A stretch of 30,539 nucleotides of DNA from Chara braunii (GCA_003427395.1 BFEA01000064.1:1843925-1874463), one strand, 5' to 3'; counted from the stretch's first letter, positions 1-10,094 are shown. Program-made: numbers and translations. Notes: generated by a model not told the origin, from the sequence alone.

Positions 1-25
1 GGAATGTTTTTCTTCACACATTTGG

Positions 26-150
26 GGCCAAGTCCCACTACCAGTAGTAGCAGCTTTGAGCTTCTGAATGTCTGCACAATCCCCACAGGCACGACCAGAT
101 TCAGGCGTTGAGGAAACTAGACGCTGTTAGTGGGACTTACGCCCCTGGTG
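26..150. repeat. Inverted repeat, GGGGC/GTCCCACT ends (copy 1)
   Basis: A left end reading GGGGCCAAGTCCCACTACCAG (start near 26) faces an inverted copy reading AGTGGGACTTACGCCCCTGG at about 130-150. The same end motif recurs in a second inverted pair at 436-542, so the two pairs probably belong to one small non-autonomous DNA transposon (MITE) family. No target-site duplication is evident, and about 90 bp of unremarkable sequence lies between the arms. The family assignment is inference. Confidence 0.4.
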
Positions 151-224
151 ACTACTGCGCCGAGCGCCGCTGGGCCTTGCGGCATTCCCACCCATGCAGT
201 TCCACGTTGCTTTCCGAAAAAGGA

Positions 225-312
225 ATGTTTTCCGCACATTTGGGGGATGTTTTCCGCACATGTGGGGGATGTTTTCCGCACATTTGGTGGCTGTTTTCCG
301 CACATTTGGGGG
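225..312 (+). repeat. 22-bp minisatellite, four copies
   Basis: Four head-to-tail copies with consensus ATGTTTTCCGCACATTTGGG plus two bases start at 225, 247, 269 and 291 with few mismatches. A degenerate copy lies at about 403-428 and a diverged one at 4-28. Because 22 is not a multiple of three, translated frames rotate through the array, which argues against a protein-coding origin. Confidence 0.85.
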
Positions 313-435
313 AAGGAGTGCGCCGCGGCGCGAGGGCCTTCGCGGTATTTCCAAGGATGTAGTTCCACAAACCAGTACCATTCACTTTCCTTTCCAGAAA
401 AGGATGTTCTTGCGCATTTTGGGGGAAGGGTTGCT

Positions 436-542
436 CCCAGGGGCTAGGTCCCACTTGCACGAATTAAGAGATACTGACCATAGATAGCAAAGATCAACGG
501 CCGAGATCTCCTAATTTGCGCAAGTGGGACCTTGCCCCGGGG
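436..542. repeat. Near-perfect 37-bp inverted repeat (copy 2 of the MITE-like ends)
   Basis: The left arm (436-472) and right arm (506-542) pair over about 37 bp with a handful of mismatches around a 33-nt spacer. The outer ends (GGGGCtaggtCCCACTTGC and its complement) match the inverted pair at 26-150. Such a compact foldback would form a strong cruciform or RNA hairpin. A short non-autonomous DNA transposon or solo foldback is the simplest reading. Confidence 0.6.
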
Positions 543-604
543 GGGGGAGGATAGTGTGGGCGGAGGGCGGGGAGGGAGCAGTGTGGAGGGAGGGCGGGGG
601 CAGA
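536..604 (+). repeat. G-rich run, quadruplex-prone
   Basis: A continuous G-rich tract contains many runs of three or more G separated by one to six bases, directly after the 436-542 foldback. It satisfies the usual G3+N1-7 pattern several times over on the plus strand. A second pure G homopolymer of about 20 lies at 1,208-1,229. The function is unknown; assembly error in the homopolymer is possible. Confidence 0.55.
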
Positions 605-660
605 GTACTGCGCCGACGTACCAATCGGATGGCCTTCGCGGCATTTCCAAGGGTGGGCGT

Positions 661-1200
661 TATTTTCGTTGTGGCTATCTTTCCCCCCCACACACAAAAA
701 ACAAACAAACAAGGAAAACAACGCTATCATTTGGCGCACTCGCAAAACACCAATGCCTGAGTTGGATGATTCACGAATGCACGTGACCGTAGATACGCCC
801 GACTGGATCAGGCGAAAGAGCACTCCACGTGTGTGAGCGGACGAACGAACGAAAGAGGGAACGAACCATGAAAAATGTTGAGTGCATCTTCGCATAAAAC
901 GCCGCCAGATACGTCGGCCACTTTTTTTACTGGCAGGTATATCTTGCCACCTTCTGCCCGAAAATTCAGTATTGGTTCTCGCGTGGAGTTCGGCGGACAG
1001 GATTAAAAATTCACATGCAAACCAGAAAACCGAGAAAAAAACAAAATATACCTCCATAAGTAAGTTGAGATATATGCCAAGATGACCCTGAAAGATGTGG
1101 GTAGAGCGGAATGCCCTTTGTGTTATGCCCCTGTCAGACCGGTGCCCGAATTTTCAGTGTTTTTTTAACTTTTTTTCTGGACTTCTCGGGGTAATTTGCA
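661..1200. other. No gene recognised
   Basis: This mixed-composition stretch has short A/T runs. Open frames on the minus strand reach 187 codons only by crossing the G/C-rich repeats and show no recognisable domain. I see no RNA gene or promoter that I can support. Confidence 0.4.
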
Positions 1201-1239
1201 AGGGGAGGGGGGGGGGGGGGGGGGGGGGTTGAATTCCTT

Positions 1240-1345
1240 CTCTGTTCCGAAGCCACCGATATCAACCAAAGAATGACCAATCAGCACCAACAAGTTACTT
1301 GGAAATCCAGTAAAAAATGGCTTACCCTGTCAGGCAAAAAATGGC
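1240..1345 (+). repeat. Left copy of repeat flanking LINE-A
   Basis: A segment beginning near 'ttgaatt' and containing CGATATCAACCAAAGAATG, then ACAAGTTACTTGGAAAT and GCAAAAAATGG, is shared with 8,857-9,010. The right-hand region carries the same block plus a second partial subunit of about 65-70 bp, so the source is probably a short tandem repeat. The two copies bracket LINE-A, which suggests LINE-A inserted into such an array. Confidence 0.7.
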
Positions 1346-2030
1346 CAAGTGATTCGGGCGACGAGTGGGAGCGCTATTCGTGAACGCTAAACCTAGCGCT
1401 ACTTGTGGGTGCTCTATGCCGCTTCGACAGCACTCAGCGCTAATGACGATTAGGGTTAAGTTTAGTCACTCGGAAAAGTCATCGGCTCGTTTGACCTGGT
1501 ATAGTGGATATGGAAGTTGCTAGTTCTTTCGTTGCCTTATCTCCTACACGGGGTATTCACCTCCATACGAGCAGCTTTGGTTTTGGCTCCATACCAGAGA
1601 GGAAGACGTGACTCCATGGCGCCAAGCAGTGTTTGGTGAATCCTTCATAAGGGTGCCGACGAAGACGGTTATTTTGTAAGTTTCTTCCGGTTGGTTTTGG
1701 ATGCCCCGCCGCCCTGGCTTATATACGGGTTAATCCTTTTAAACTCAAGCATTGCTAGAAGAATTGAAGGTTATCATGTTTGTTGAATTTAGTAGTTTGG
1801 TGTGTAGGTTCTTTACCGCCCTCTTATTTTTCTGTTGGTTAGGAGCGAGGATGGTGGCCTCGAGCTCCGCCCTACCGTTGGAATGTCATCGGAGGATAAA
1901 TAAAGGGTGTGGGAAATTTTAGATGTCTGCTACTCACAAGGAATTATCCCTGGTAGGTATGCATCAAATGTCATAGAGAAAGGGTCGGATTTCGTTCGCG
2001 TGTCAGTAAACAAAGAAGTTTACAAGGTCC
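1346..2030. other. Stretch without a recognisable gene
   Basis: No open frame of note and no RNA gene. One isolated TTAGGGTTAAG-like word occurs near 1,450 but is not repeated, so it is not a telomeric array. The right half may be the eroded 5' end of LINE-A. Confidence 0.35.
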
Positions 2031-2039
2031 AAACGAGCT

Positions 2040-2623
2040 GGTTGAAGGAACATGCGGTGTCGATTCATTTTGGAGGTTGGCGTTAAAAATCATTTGGTTT
2101 GTATTTATGAGGATGGGTGGGCTAAGAGGGGAGAATTAAAAGTTGCTCCTAAATGAGGAATCTTTATAAATGAAGGGAAAAACCTTGTTACATACGTGGC
2201 CAGTACCCCGGTTATTGTTAAATTTATGCTACGTAAGGGTCAGGATAAAATACAGATGGACAAAAAAACACACGCAGTTGATTTAAAACCGTGGATGGCG
2301 GAGCATTAAATTTATGAATGAAACGAATCCCTTAAATTTAAATATTTATAGGTTAAAGTGCTCCATGTTCCCATCTCAGTTCTGCCCCATATCAAAGGTG
2401 TCGTTAAAAATGCATTTGGCAATGTTTTGAAAGCCTCCCTGACGTTTTTTTAGCCAATCGTCCCGAATCTTTGGACAATCTAGCTTGACTTAGTATCGTC
2501 TGCATGGATAGCGTACAAGCAGAACTCGATTCTGGATTTGGGTAACGACGGGTATGTGACCTGAAAGTTGCAAGTGTTGACTCTCTGTAGTGCAAAAATT
2601 GTCGTAATTATTTTCATGACAAA
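2040..2623 (+). pseudogene. LINE-A ORF1 (gag) remnant, DUF4283-like
   Basis: Joining plus-strand frames gives a stretch that includes LHVPISVLPHIKGVV and then FGNVLKA near 2,360-2,430. This resembles the 'VPVW..L..LP......IG..IG' core of the DUF4283 RNA-binding domain found in plant LINE ORF1 proteins. A CKNC-like pair near 2,590-2,605 could be the start of the usual CCHC knuckle, but the rest is missing. Several stops break the frame. The assignment rests on position ahead of an endonuclease/RT and on this weak motif match. Confidence 0.4.
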
Positions 2624-3088
2624 TTGGACATCTCGAGTCCGATTAATGTTCGCAAGGCGGCAACAGACCGTCGTAAAGGAACCTATCGGGAAGTTGTCCT
2701 GAAAGGAAAGGACAAAGGCGAGGATCGAGAGGAGGAGAAGAAAGAAGATGAGAGGGAGAACTTGAAAGAGGAGGAAAAAGTGAAAAAACCTTCCGATCAG
2801 AACGAAGAGGACTCTCAAAGGAAAGAGAAGCGAATTATGCAAAAAAACTATAAGGGGGAAGGGAAGTTGAAAGGGCGAGTTAAAGCTAAGTTAAGGAAGG
2901 AGATAGTAAAGAGATCCGAAAAAGGATAGGGTGATGCTGCGTCCTTGCCACTGGGCATTGGTGAGGGTGAGGGCCCTTCCCCCGGGAAACGGGTAAAAGG
3001 GAAAACACAAGAGAAGGATGAGGAAGAGGTGAGAAAGGAAAAAATGGAACAAGGGGGGAAAGATGCTCAGCAAAAGGAGAGGAAGTAG
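2624..3088 (+). pseudogene. LINE-A ORF1 charged C-terminal region
   Basis: One frame runs from 2,624 to 3,088 with a single stop at about 2,927. It is dominated by K, E, R and D, with long EEEKKEDERE-type runs typical of a solvent-exposed or coiled-coil linker. It shows no catalytic motif. It continues the ORF1 remnant upstream and is followed by a further lysine-rich frame (3,298-3,594). I read it as the disordered tail of the LINE ORF1 protein. Confidence 0.45.
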
Positions 3089-3297
3089 ATCGAGAAAGCT
3101 GGGGGGAAATGTGAAACTTTCAATCTCCTACTCATCTCATTTGCTGACAAAGTAGATCAGGTTGAACCCGGTCAATCAGGGGGTATCCCTCCCCCCACCC
3201 ACTCCGAAGAGCCAATAAGGGACCCCAGCCCAAGGACCGAGTCTTGATACTCTCCTCTCCATTTCGGGAGGGGAGGCTATGAAGGGAGTAGTTAGCA

Positions 3298-4190
3298 ATG
3301 AATATACAAACGAAAAAAAACATTACGTTCAAGGCTAAGAAAGTCGACCAAAAGGACGCGTCGAAGTCTCAGAGGAGAAACTCCAAAAGGAAGGGGAAAA
3401 AAGGAAGACTCGCCCAAGGGAAGCACCCAACCCCATCTGATCTGGTCCCCTCAAAGAGGATCAAGCTTAACGACACTTCGGTTTCAATACGATGTATTTT
3501 CCAGAGGAAGAGGGTTAACCTCATGAGGGGGAAAAAGAAGGAGATTCAAGAGGAAAACGCTTTGTTGGCGCCCGTTCTTCTAAATAAAGTATGAAACTCA
3601 GTTTTGCAGCCCTAATGAAAACCTTGGCACGCAAGGACAGAACCAACAAGAAGACAACGAAACTCTTCATTCCCGTTATCTGTGATGTCGCGCAAAAGGG
3701 GACTAGAATGTTAATGTTCTTGACCCCGGAAGAGACATTGGAAATCCCTACATACCAAGTGCAGGCCCAACCTTTTGAAACCCATATTATAGACTGTATA
3801 CAAACGATAATCTTGAGAGGAATTGGGACTGCCTGTACTCTGCCATGTGGTAGATATAAAGGAAAAGGGAAAAATTGTTCTCCATGCCGCTTTCTTAGGT
3901 TTGGAGTCAATCCAAGGTTCAAAAGACCAATGGGCGGACTTGAATGCCCACTGGTATTCATTATCATCCCTCCTGGTTGCAGATCCCAACTCCTTATTGG
4001 AAATCAGGGTAGGTTCATCCTTGAATGCGCAGCATTTGGTGGACTCGGAGTGAATTTCGCTTACTGAGATGCAGGGGTTCCTCCTCTTAGAAAGCTTTAT
4101 CAGACAACTAAAGCCTAAGGTGTATACCACGGAACAAGATACTTTGGCCCAGTTGACAGTCACCCGCATCCAACACCCAATCTGTACTGA
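3298..4190 (+). pseudogene. LINE-A region between ORF1 and endonuclease, unassigned
   Basis: A basic segment (3,298-3,594, many KK/RK pairs and a possible nuclear-localisation cluster) leads into two overlapping frames. The first (3,600-3,830) contains FIPVICDVAQKGTRM. After a frameshift near 3,830, the next (to about 4,180) contains LHAAFLGLESIQGSKDQWAD. I do not recognise this domain. Its position directly before the endonuclease start at 4,193 suggests an ORF1/ORF2 junction or lineage-specific extension of the LINE protein. Confidence 0.4.
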
Positions 4191-4192
4191 CC

Positions 4193-4900
4193 ATGGAAAT
4201 GGTCCTGCCCAATAAAATCCGACTTGCATGTTGGAACATCAGTGGACTGGGTGACACAACGTATAGAGATAAAAAAAAAACAGACTCTCAAAATGGACCC
4301 ACTCACAAGATGTGCACATTACTTGCCTGCAGAAAACCAAATAAAATTCTGAAAAAATAGAAGAAGCCAGAGGATGGTGGCAGAGTTACAATTTTCTTCA
4401 GTAGGGATCTAGATATAGAATTAATTGATTTTTTTGTGGATCCAATAGACCGATGTCCGTGGGTGAAATTTGAGGTGGAAGATGAGGATTGGGTTGTGAT
4501 GACAGTGTGCGCACCCGTGGACTATAAAGAATGCACTAAACTCCTTGCTCTCATTCCGACGTGGATACCTAATGTTGAAAATTTGACAATAGTTGAGATT
4601 GGAATACAGTTTTTAATCCAGGTTTGGACTCGCTTACGACAAAGCCTTTGAGATCGGATAATACGATGCTAGCGTCCTTGACATAGTCACAAAATTTAAC
4701 AGATGTTTTCAGAATACTAAATCCCGAAGATGAAGGTTATACTTTGTATGGTCCCCAACCGGCGCCGCACGTTCCCCAACCAAGGAAAAGGCTGGATGTT
4801 TTCCTTGTAAGAGGAGTTATCTGGGACAGATGCCTCTGGTGTGATTTGAAGGCAACTTTTTTGTCAAATCATCACCTAGTATGCATGGACATAGTAACCA
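4193..4900 (+). pseudogene. LINE-A APE-type endonuclease, inactivated
   Basis: The start at 4,193 is supported by an ATG followed closely by KIRLACWNISGLG, the first conserved block of APE/exonuclease-phosphatase LINE endonucleases, with the WN asparagine present. In another frame at about 4,305-4,340 the second block reads DVHITCLQKTK, where the metal-binding glutamate of the family motif LQET is lysine. The middle of the domain (4,430-4,650) includes VVMTVCAPVD, matching the 'vinvYaP' strand. The C-terminal block at 4,785-4,890 reads RLDVFLV then LSNHHLVCMD, where the usual SDHH aspartate is asparagine. With two active-site substitutions, frameshifts and stops, target nicking would be lost. 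Confidence 0.75.
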
Positions 4901-5575
4901 GGGAACAGTTTGAAAGAGTCCGCTCCCCTAGATTAAACGTAAATCTGTTAAAAGACAAGGGCATTCCCGAATGGGCGAGGATCCAAATGGCGGTCTGGCT
5001 AGAGGCAAAATACTTGTTCTCTCAGGAACATACTTGGGCTGAAGTGGGCGTAGGCATTATAACAGCAGCACTAAGTACTTTTTCACGTATGAAGGCTGCT
5101 AATAAGTCTTGGAGGGAAAAATGCGCTCAAAAGACAATTGCTGAAGTGAAAGGAAAGATGGGAAATAATACTTTCTCATATTTTTATTGGGCCCAACAAA
5201 GGAAAATAAACCTAGATTTGTTGGAGGAATTGGAGTTAAAAAAACAAAGAGATTGGTTGAAGTGCTTAAACATTAGGGGCCTGATTGGGTATGACATGAT
5301 GACTAAGGTTACTTTCATATCCCTATTATTGAGCCAGTCTAAGCTTATAATTAGGGAGCTATCACACCTAACCGACCCAGGGCCCCCCACTTCTAGTGAT
5401 GTAGAGGGCATGTGCAAGTATGCACGACACTATTTCGCACACATTGTCACAACCAGATTTTGGGGGGACACTGTACACTCAGATCTGTCATTATCCTCCC
5501 CTTTTGGGGACTCCTTGCACTTTACCTTGCCATTCTCGGCTAAGATTAGTCTAGATCTTCCTTTCTCTTTTTAGG
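4901..5575 (+). pseudogene. LINE-A linker between endonuclease and RT
   Basis: This continues the open frame that starts at 4,744 and is the longest uninterrupted frame of LINE-A (276 codons). The region is rich in W, K and L, including WARIQMAVWLEAKYLF and WLKCLNIRGL, matching the helical linker preceding RT in plant LINEs ('W......f..le......a...W...gD.....'). It ends at a stop near 5,574, just before the conserved CPGLDG block of the RT fingers. Confidence 0.6.
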
Positions 5576-5589
5576 AACTGTTGTAGGCA

Positions 5590-6500
5590 ACAAAACAAAT
5601 GACGATTGACAAGTGTCCTGGTCTAGATGGTTTGTCAATAAAACTCCTCGTACGCATGTGGGATGTTTTTGACATTTTTTCTGCCAGATCTTTAATAACT
5701 CACCAGTGACAGACACCTTGCCTAAGGGATGGCTTAAGGGGCTGATATCCCTTCTATTCAAGAAGGGTGACAAAAAGGAAGTGAGGAACTATAGGTTAAT
5801 CTCAGTACTCAACATACCCTATAAAATATTGGCCAAGGCCTTGACACTTAGATTGACTTTTCACCTTCCCCACCTCATAGGGTGGGAATAGGGTGCCTTT
5901 GTTAAGAAAAGAACTATATTTGACAACATAATGGCTACCATCCAAGCGTTAAAAATTATAAGGAATGAGAAGAGAGAAGTCGCAGTTCTGCTATTGGATA
6001 TGGAAAAAGCCTACGACAAGGTAGGTTGGGCTTTTGTCTTTACGACCTTGTCAAGAATGGGCTTTGGGGAAGGTTTTTGTAACTTGGTCAAAGCAATGCA
6101 TGTGGAAGCGACATCTGTGGGCATGATGAATGGTAGACTGTCGGAGGTCTTCCCGTTGACCAGGTCTCTCTGCCAAGGGTGCCCCCTTACCCCTTTGCTA
6201 TTTGTAATCCAACTAGAAGTTTTGCTGCATAATGTTAAATCCAATAATAAGATAGTAGGGCTACAACTCCCCTCTAACATTCAATGGAAAGGGGGGGCGA
6301 TTGTTGACGATCTCACAGTGGCTTATGCAAATGCCGCGACATCTGTTTTGGAACTGAGGAAGGTCCTGGATGAGTACTGTCTTCTTTCAGAGACATCAAT
6401 TAACTGGGATAAATCGGTTTGTATCCTTCCTCCCCCTGTACACGATCAGTGTAGATTAGGGTCTCATGATGATCCCTGCCAACTCCTCAGATAATTTCTT
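5590..6500 (+). pseudogene. LINE-A reverse transcriptase (RVT_1)
   Basis: Fingers blocks CPGLDGLSIKLL (about 5,616) and LPKGWLKGLISLLFKKGDKK (about 5,718), then NYRLISVLNIPYKILAKAL, are typical LINE RT0-2 motifs. The main palm frame (5,931-6,494) carries motif A LLLDMEKAYDKV with its aspartate, motif B SLCQGCPLTPLLF (usually RQGCP), and motif C IVDDL near 6,300, retaining both aspartates of (Y/F)xDD. Stops and shifts separate the fingers, palm and thumb. The catalytic residues look intact although the gene is broken, so decay is probably moderate and post-insertional. It would copy LINE RNA at a nicked target (target-primed reverse transcription). Confidence 0.85.
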
Positions 6501-7860
6501 AGGTGTCCAAGTTTTCCTTTTGGATTGTTCAAGCGCCCAAGACACCTTACTAAAAGACAAGGTAATTGGTCGTATGATTCGATGGCCTAGGAACCATAGG
6601 CTATCCCTATTTGGGAGAGTTTGGTTCTTTCCCAAGTTGCCTTCTCTATCCTCTGGTTCCCCCTCAAGTTCACCTATTAGGAGATGAAGCCTATAAAGCA
6701 CTAAAGAAGGTCGGGGTTCGATACATCTGGAAGCCTTAGGCGCAGAAAAACCAAGGATTCATTACTAAGGTGTCATAGGAGACTATTGCTTGTGTCAAGG
6801 ATCATGGGGGATTGAGAATATTGAACCCTCAACAACAGAACATTGCCCTACTGGCAAAATGGTCGGTGATGGCGATGTTCGGCGAGAGGAATAAATTGTG
6901 GATTGTCTTAGTGTAATACATTTTACAACTTCAATGAAACCTCCAAAAGGGCAACCAGGTATGGTTGTGTCTCCAAATTAACTTGAAATCCTATTGCCAG
7001 AGACACCCGAAATCCCGCTTATGAAGAAATGTTCTCTTTGCGTGGAACAAACTTAGACATGAACCTCTTAAGGAACCTACCTCAAAAAAGGAATTTTAAA
7101 ATCAAGTCCTGTTTGAAAATGACTATATTAAACCAGCAGGAGGAGGCCCCTTGTTAGCAGACAGGAGCTTTGGTTCTTTTGGACGAAACAAGGTAGAGAA
7201 AGGTACAATCCAAGTAAGGGATCTTTGGGATCAGGATAAAGGGGATTGGATATCACTCTGGGAACTCAGGGAGAAGCTTCCCCGTTAACGTAACTTTGAG
7301 GTAAATTTTTAGAAAGTTCGGGAAACCACTCCTATGTAGAGGCTCGCATCCCTCAGAAAAAACACAGATTTCGGTTCAGGGGTCTAACTACAGGCGGAAT
7401 CGAGCAAAAAAATGTGTTGGAAGGTTATCGGGCCAGACCTGAGATCCGAAGCCAAGGTGTAGAGCTGGAGAAGGAGCAATATTCGAAGTGACAGACTGAC
7501 ATATATGGAGGATTGTGTGATTCCTCCAATGGTGGACTCAAGGGAAGTGAGAGCAAGGGAGCTTCATAAGGGTTTCACCACAAAGGTCCGAGTCCCGAAT
7601 ACGAACGCAGACTCTCTAGTAGTGGAACCCTTATTGACGGGCCAGTAGGAGATAACAAGATAACAGAACTGCCTGTTGAGGTCTAAAATTAGGACTCTGC
7701 AGCTGCACGAAAATGGGACAAAGAAGCCAATCAATACAACCATAAGGAGGTTATCAAATACAAAGGGCTCTGGTGTGCAAGGTTGAGATTTGTACAAGTT
7801 ATGAAAGGCATTAAAGAGGATCCCATCGCAGACGCACGCGACTATCTTTTGGCTCCAATC
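6500..7860 (+). pseudogene. LINE-A thumb and connection region
   Basis: A frame at 6,466-6,687 contains RWPRNHRLSLFGRVWF, matching the 'W..r.LSl.GR' block after LINE RT palms. Further on (6,710-6,900) split frames give VRYIWKP, HGGLRILNPQQQNIALLAKW and KLWIV, matching the plant LINE 'FLW.....PK..GGLGi.....N.aLl.KW......lW' block. From 7,000 to 7,860 similarity fades to scattered short frames. Confidence 0.7.
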
Positions 7861-7861
7861 G

Positions 7862-8366
7862 TTGCAGGTGATGCCCACGACAATGTGGCCAAATTCAAAA
7901 GGAATTGACATCTCTACAACTTACGTCAAATGTGACTGGGGGGGGGGAAATGCAGTCCATCTTTGGTTATGCTGTCCCCTCTTAGACAGAGTGTGGGAGT
8001 GGTGGAAAGATAATTGGAAGAACTGGAAAGTAATCACTGGAGCCTGGGCCGATTCCTTTATATTGTATGGCAAGATCCCACAAGGAGCTAGGTTAACTTT
8101 AATTCAGGGGAGTGGTACGTAGCATTAACCTGCAGAGGTATTATTACGGGGTTCCTGTGGGAAACAAGAAATGAAAAGGTTTTTAAAACGATTACACTAT
8201 CTTTTCAGAAGACCTGCAGCATGATAAAGCAAAAGATCCGTCAGGCAGTTTTAACAAATTGGAAAAGGTTCAGTTTTATTCATTTCGGCAAGTCATGTGT
8301 GATGAAGGGTTACTTTGCGGCAGTGGCGGATGAGGCAAACATGACTATAGCACAGTGGTTGAGGTA
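7862..8366 (+). pseudogene. LINE-A zf-RVT C-terminal tail
   Basis: The frame 7,862-8,122 contains NAVHLWLCCPLLDRVWEWW, matching the plant zf-RVT consensus 'E...HLFf.C......vW..'. After a frameshift, GFLWETRNEKVFK (about 8,150) matches the common 'iW..RN..vF' segment near the end of LINE ORF2, and the frame ends near 8,366. The tail probably helps bind element RNA. About 420 bp of 3' UTR follow before the A-rich tail. Confidence 0.75.
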
Positions 8367-8788
8367 ACCACTGATGAGAGGGTGCCGAGGTTTAGGAGTA
8401 GCCTAGTCGTTTTTAGGCCGAAAAACAACAAATAAAGCAATCTCACTAGATTGTTTTGATACTTTCAGTAGGTAGCTAGCTTTAAGTTGTGAGGGAGAAA
8501 GGCTGGAGAAAGGGTTGCAGGGCCTGCCCCATAGCCGATAAGTTTTTTTTATGGAAATATTATTTATTGTTTTTAAGCTTCTCTTACAGCAGGTTTGTCT
8601 CAAGGTGCTGGTTAGTCCCAAATCGGAGATTCATGGTTTTTGGGTAGACGGCTTCTGAAGGGAGTCAGAGACGTTGAGCTCGGTTTCCATCACAAGCCTA
8701 AGTTGGGTAATGGCCCCAATTTTTCTTTCCGGGTTGTTTGTGAGATTTTCACGGCCTCATACTTCCAAGTAAAATAAATATGTCACAC

Positions 8789-8821
8789 TTTTTATAAAAA
8801 AAAATAAAAATAAAAATAAAA
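8789..8821 (+). other. LINE-A 3' A-rich tail
   Basis: An A-run followed by repeated AAAAAT units sits about 420 bp after the ORF2 end, where a LINE poly(A)/microsatellite-like tail is expected. The flanking repeat begins within some 40 bp downstream. A target-site duplication could not be identified by eye. Confidence 0.65.
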
Positions 8822-8856
8822 GGTCAAGCACCACCAGGAGGAGGGAGATTTTTTGA

Positions 8857-9012
8857 ATTACTGCTCCATTCGAAATCTACCGATATCAACCAAAGAATGG
8901 TCAAGCATCACCAACAAGTTACTTGGAAATTCAGTCAAAAATGGTTTTCCCTATCAAGCAAAAAATGGTTATGCACCACCAGCAAGTTACTTGGATATCC
9001 AATCGCAAATGA
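8857..9012 (+). repeat. Right copy of repeat flanking LINE-A, with tandem subunit
   Basis: This shares CGATATCAACCAAAGAATG and neighbouring blocks with 1,240-1,345. It carries a second partial subunit (CACCA.CAAGTTACTTGGA then an AT-rich stretch) about 68 bp after the first, and a further CACCACCA fragment just left at 8,827. It ends about 20 bp before LINE-B begins. Confidence 0.65.
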
Positions 9013-9029
9013 TTTGCCTTAAATGATTG

Positions 9030-10093
9030 TGTTAGCTGATCATGTTCGCAGGGTGTCACGAATACTTGTATCCTGGAATTGGCTCATCCTTTTGACAGTA
9101 ATCACCTTCATACTGTGGTAACCGACCGAACAAATCGTGGGATATGCAGTTCAGGATTTTCAAGATCTCTTCATTTCGATGTTGCAAATTGATAATCGGG
9201 AAGCTCATTGTGTACAATGCATATGGCCACTTCTGCATGGTCGGCTAACTAATGACCCAAGCGGATACTTGACGTAAACTTTTCAGTTCAAGAAGTTTGT
9301 CATGCTATAAAGCAGTTGCTGCTAGGATATTTTTTGGGGTAGATGACTTACCTGCATTGTTCTTTCAAAAGTTTGTCTCGTCGCTTATAAAGTATGTGTG
9401 AGATGTCATTGCTACTATTGTAGAAGGTTGTACGATTGCGTTAATCTAAAAAAAGTTATGAAAAGACTCATATTCGAATCAAATACTCTATAACATTAAC
9501 AACCATTTTTTATGGTTAATCGGATGCAAGGAGTGCTCCCATAACTAATCTATCCATATTAAACTGGTTTGATGAAAGGCAGGCAAATCCTTGACACGGT
9601 GATGTCGCTCATATTCGAATCAAATACTCCATAACATTAACAACAATTTTTTATGGTTAATCGGATGCAATGAGTGCTCTCATAACTAATCTATCCATAT
9701 TAAACTGGTTTGATGAAAGGTAGGCAAATCCTTGACACTGTGATGTCGATAGCGGAAAAAAATGAATTCATTAATTGATACACAACTCTGATTGAAGTAT
9801 TGCTACTTAATTTTAAAAACGTTTGTGATAGGATCGATTGGAATTTTTTATTTACCCTCCTAGTTTCGACTGAATTTTAGTGAGAAAAATATTAATTATG
9901 TCAAGCCTTTCCGTCTGGGGGGTACAACTGCAAACTTTCTAACTGCTTCCAAATTTTGAGGTCGGTCCGCCAAGGTTGCCCAATGACACTCTACACATAT
10001 TTATTTTATAATAATTGCTTTATGTTATGATTATAGTTAATGATAAAATTATAAGTCCTCTGGTAGTTCGGTTCCTATTTACCGTTGATGATT
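9030..10093 (+). pseudogene. LINE-B reverse transcriptase remnant
   Basis: Successive plus-strand frames give EQIVGYAVQDFQDLF (about 9,130), FSVQEVCHAIKQLL (about 9,283), GVDDLPALFFQKF (about 9,338), TGLMKGRQILDTVMS (twice), LLNFKNVCDRIDWNFLFTLL (about 9,803), ILRSVRQGCPM (about 9,955) and FLFTVDDL (about 10,075). These match, in order, the LINE RT linker, fingers, 'QTGFI.GR.ILD', motif A 'LDFEKAYDR.DW', motif B 'SVRQGCP' and motif C 'ADD'. Motif A has Asn for its first Asp and Cys for Tyr. Minus-strand open frames across this stretch are shadows. The sequence breaks into rRNA immediately after motif C. It is clearly different from LINE-A. Confidence 0.75.
9467..9748 (+). repeat. 141-bp tandem duplication inside LINE-B
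   Basis: Copies at 9,467-9,607 and 9,608-9,748 differ at only a few positions. Each contains the TGLMKGRQILDTVMS coding segment of the LINE-B fingers. 141 is divisible by three, but both copies carry in-frame stops. The high identity implies the duplication is much younger than the decay of the LINE. Confidence 0.9.
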
Positions 10094-10094
10094 T

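Larger units (their letters stand above)
130..660 (+). repeat. GC-rich module present three times
   Basis: A block with 'actgcgccg' followed by 'ggccttcgcggcatttccaag' variants appears near 150-205, 317-367 and 605-660. The first two copies continue into an A-rich stretch and a 'gga(a)tgtt..gcgcatttt(g)ggggaagg' segment (215-245 and 395-430), so they are about 160-bp direct duplicates. The third is truncated. Short open frames on both strands across this block change register with the repeats and show no protein-like composition, so I treat the region as non-coding. Confidence 0.5.
2030..8821 (+). mobile_element. LINE-A, decayed plant-type non-LTR retrotransposon
   Basis: In order on the plus strand: a gag-like ORF1 remnant, a lysine/glutamate-rich linker, an unassigned ORF1/ORF2 junction region, an APE-type endonuclease, a reverse transcriptase with motifs A, B and C, a thumb region, and a C-terminal tail with a zf-RVT-like HxxxC segment. 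It ends in an A-rich tail of (A)nT units at about 8,789-8,821. All parts are interrupted by frameshifts or stops, so the copy cannot be autonomous. The order and the tail match the L1-like LINE clade of plants. The 5' boundary is uncertain. Confidence 0.85.

Noticed and set aside
494-1057. 187-codon minus-strand open frame
   Set aside because: It crosses G-rich and duplicated repeat modules, has no recognisable domain, and owes its openness to base composition.
1450-1465. Telomeric repeat
   Set aside because: There is a single TTAGGGTTAAG-like word with no tandem copies.
9056-9238. Minus-strand exon-like frame with a nearby donor-like site at about 9,350
   Set aside because: The plus strand here matches LINE-B reverse transcriptase in order, and the splice phases did not agree.
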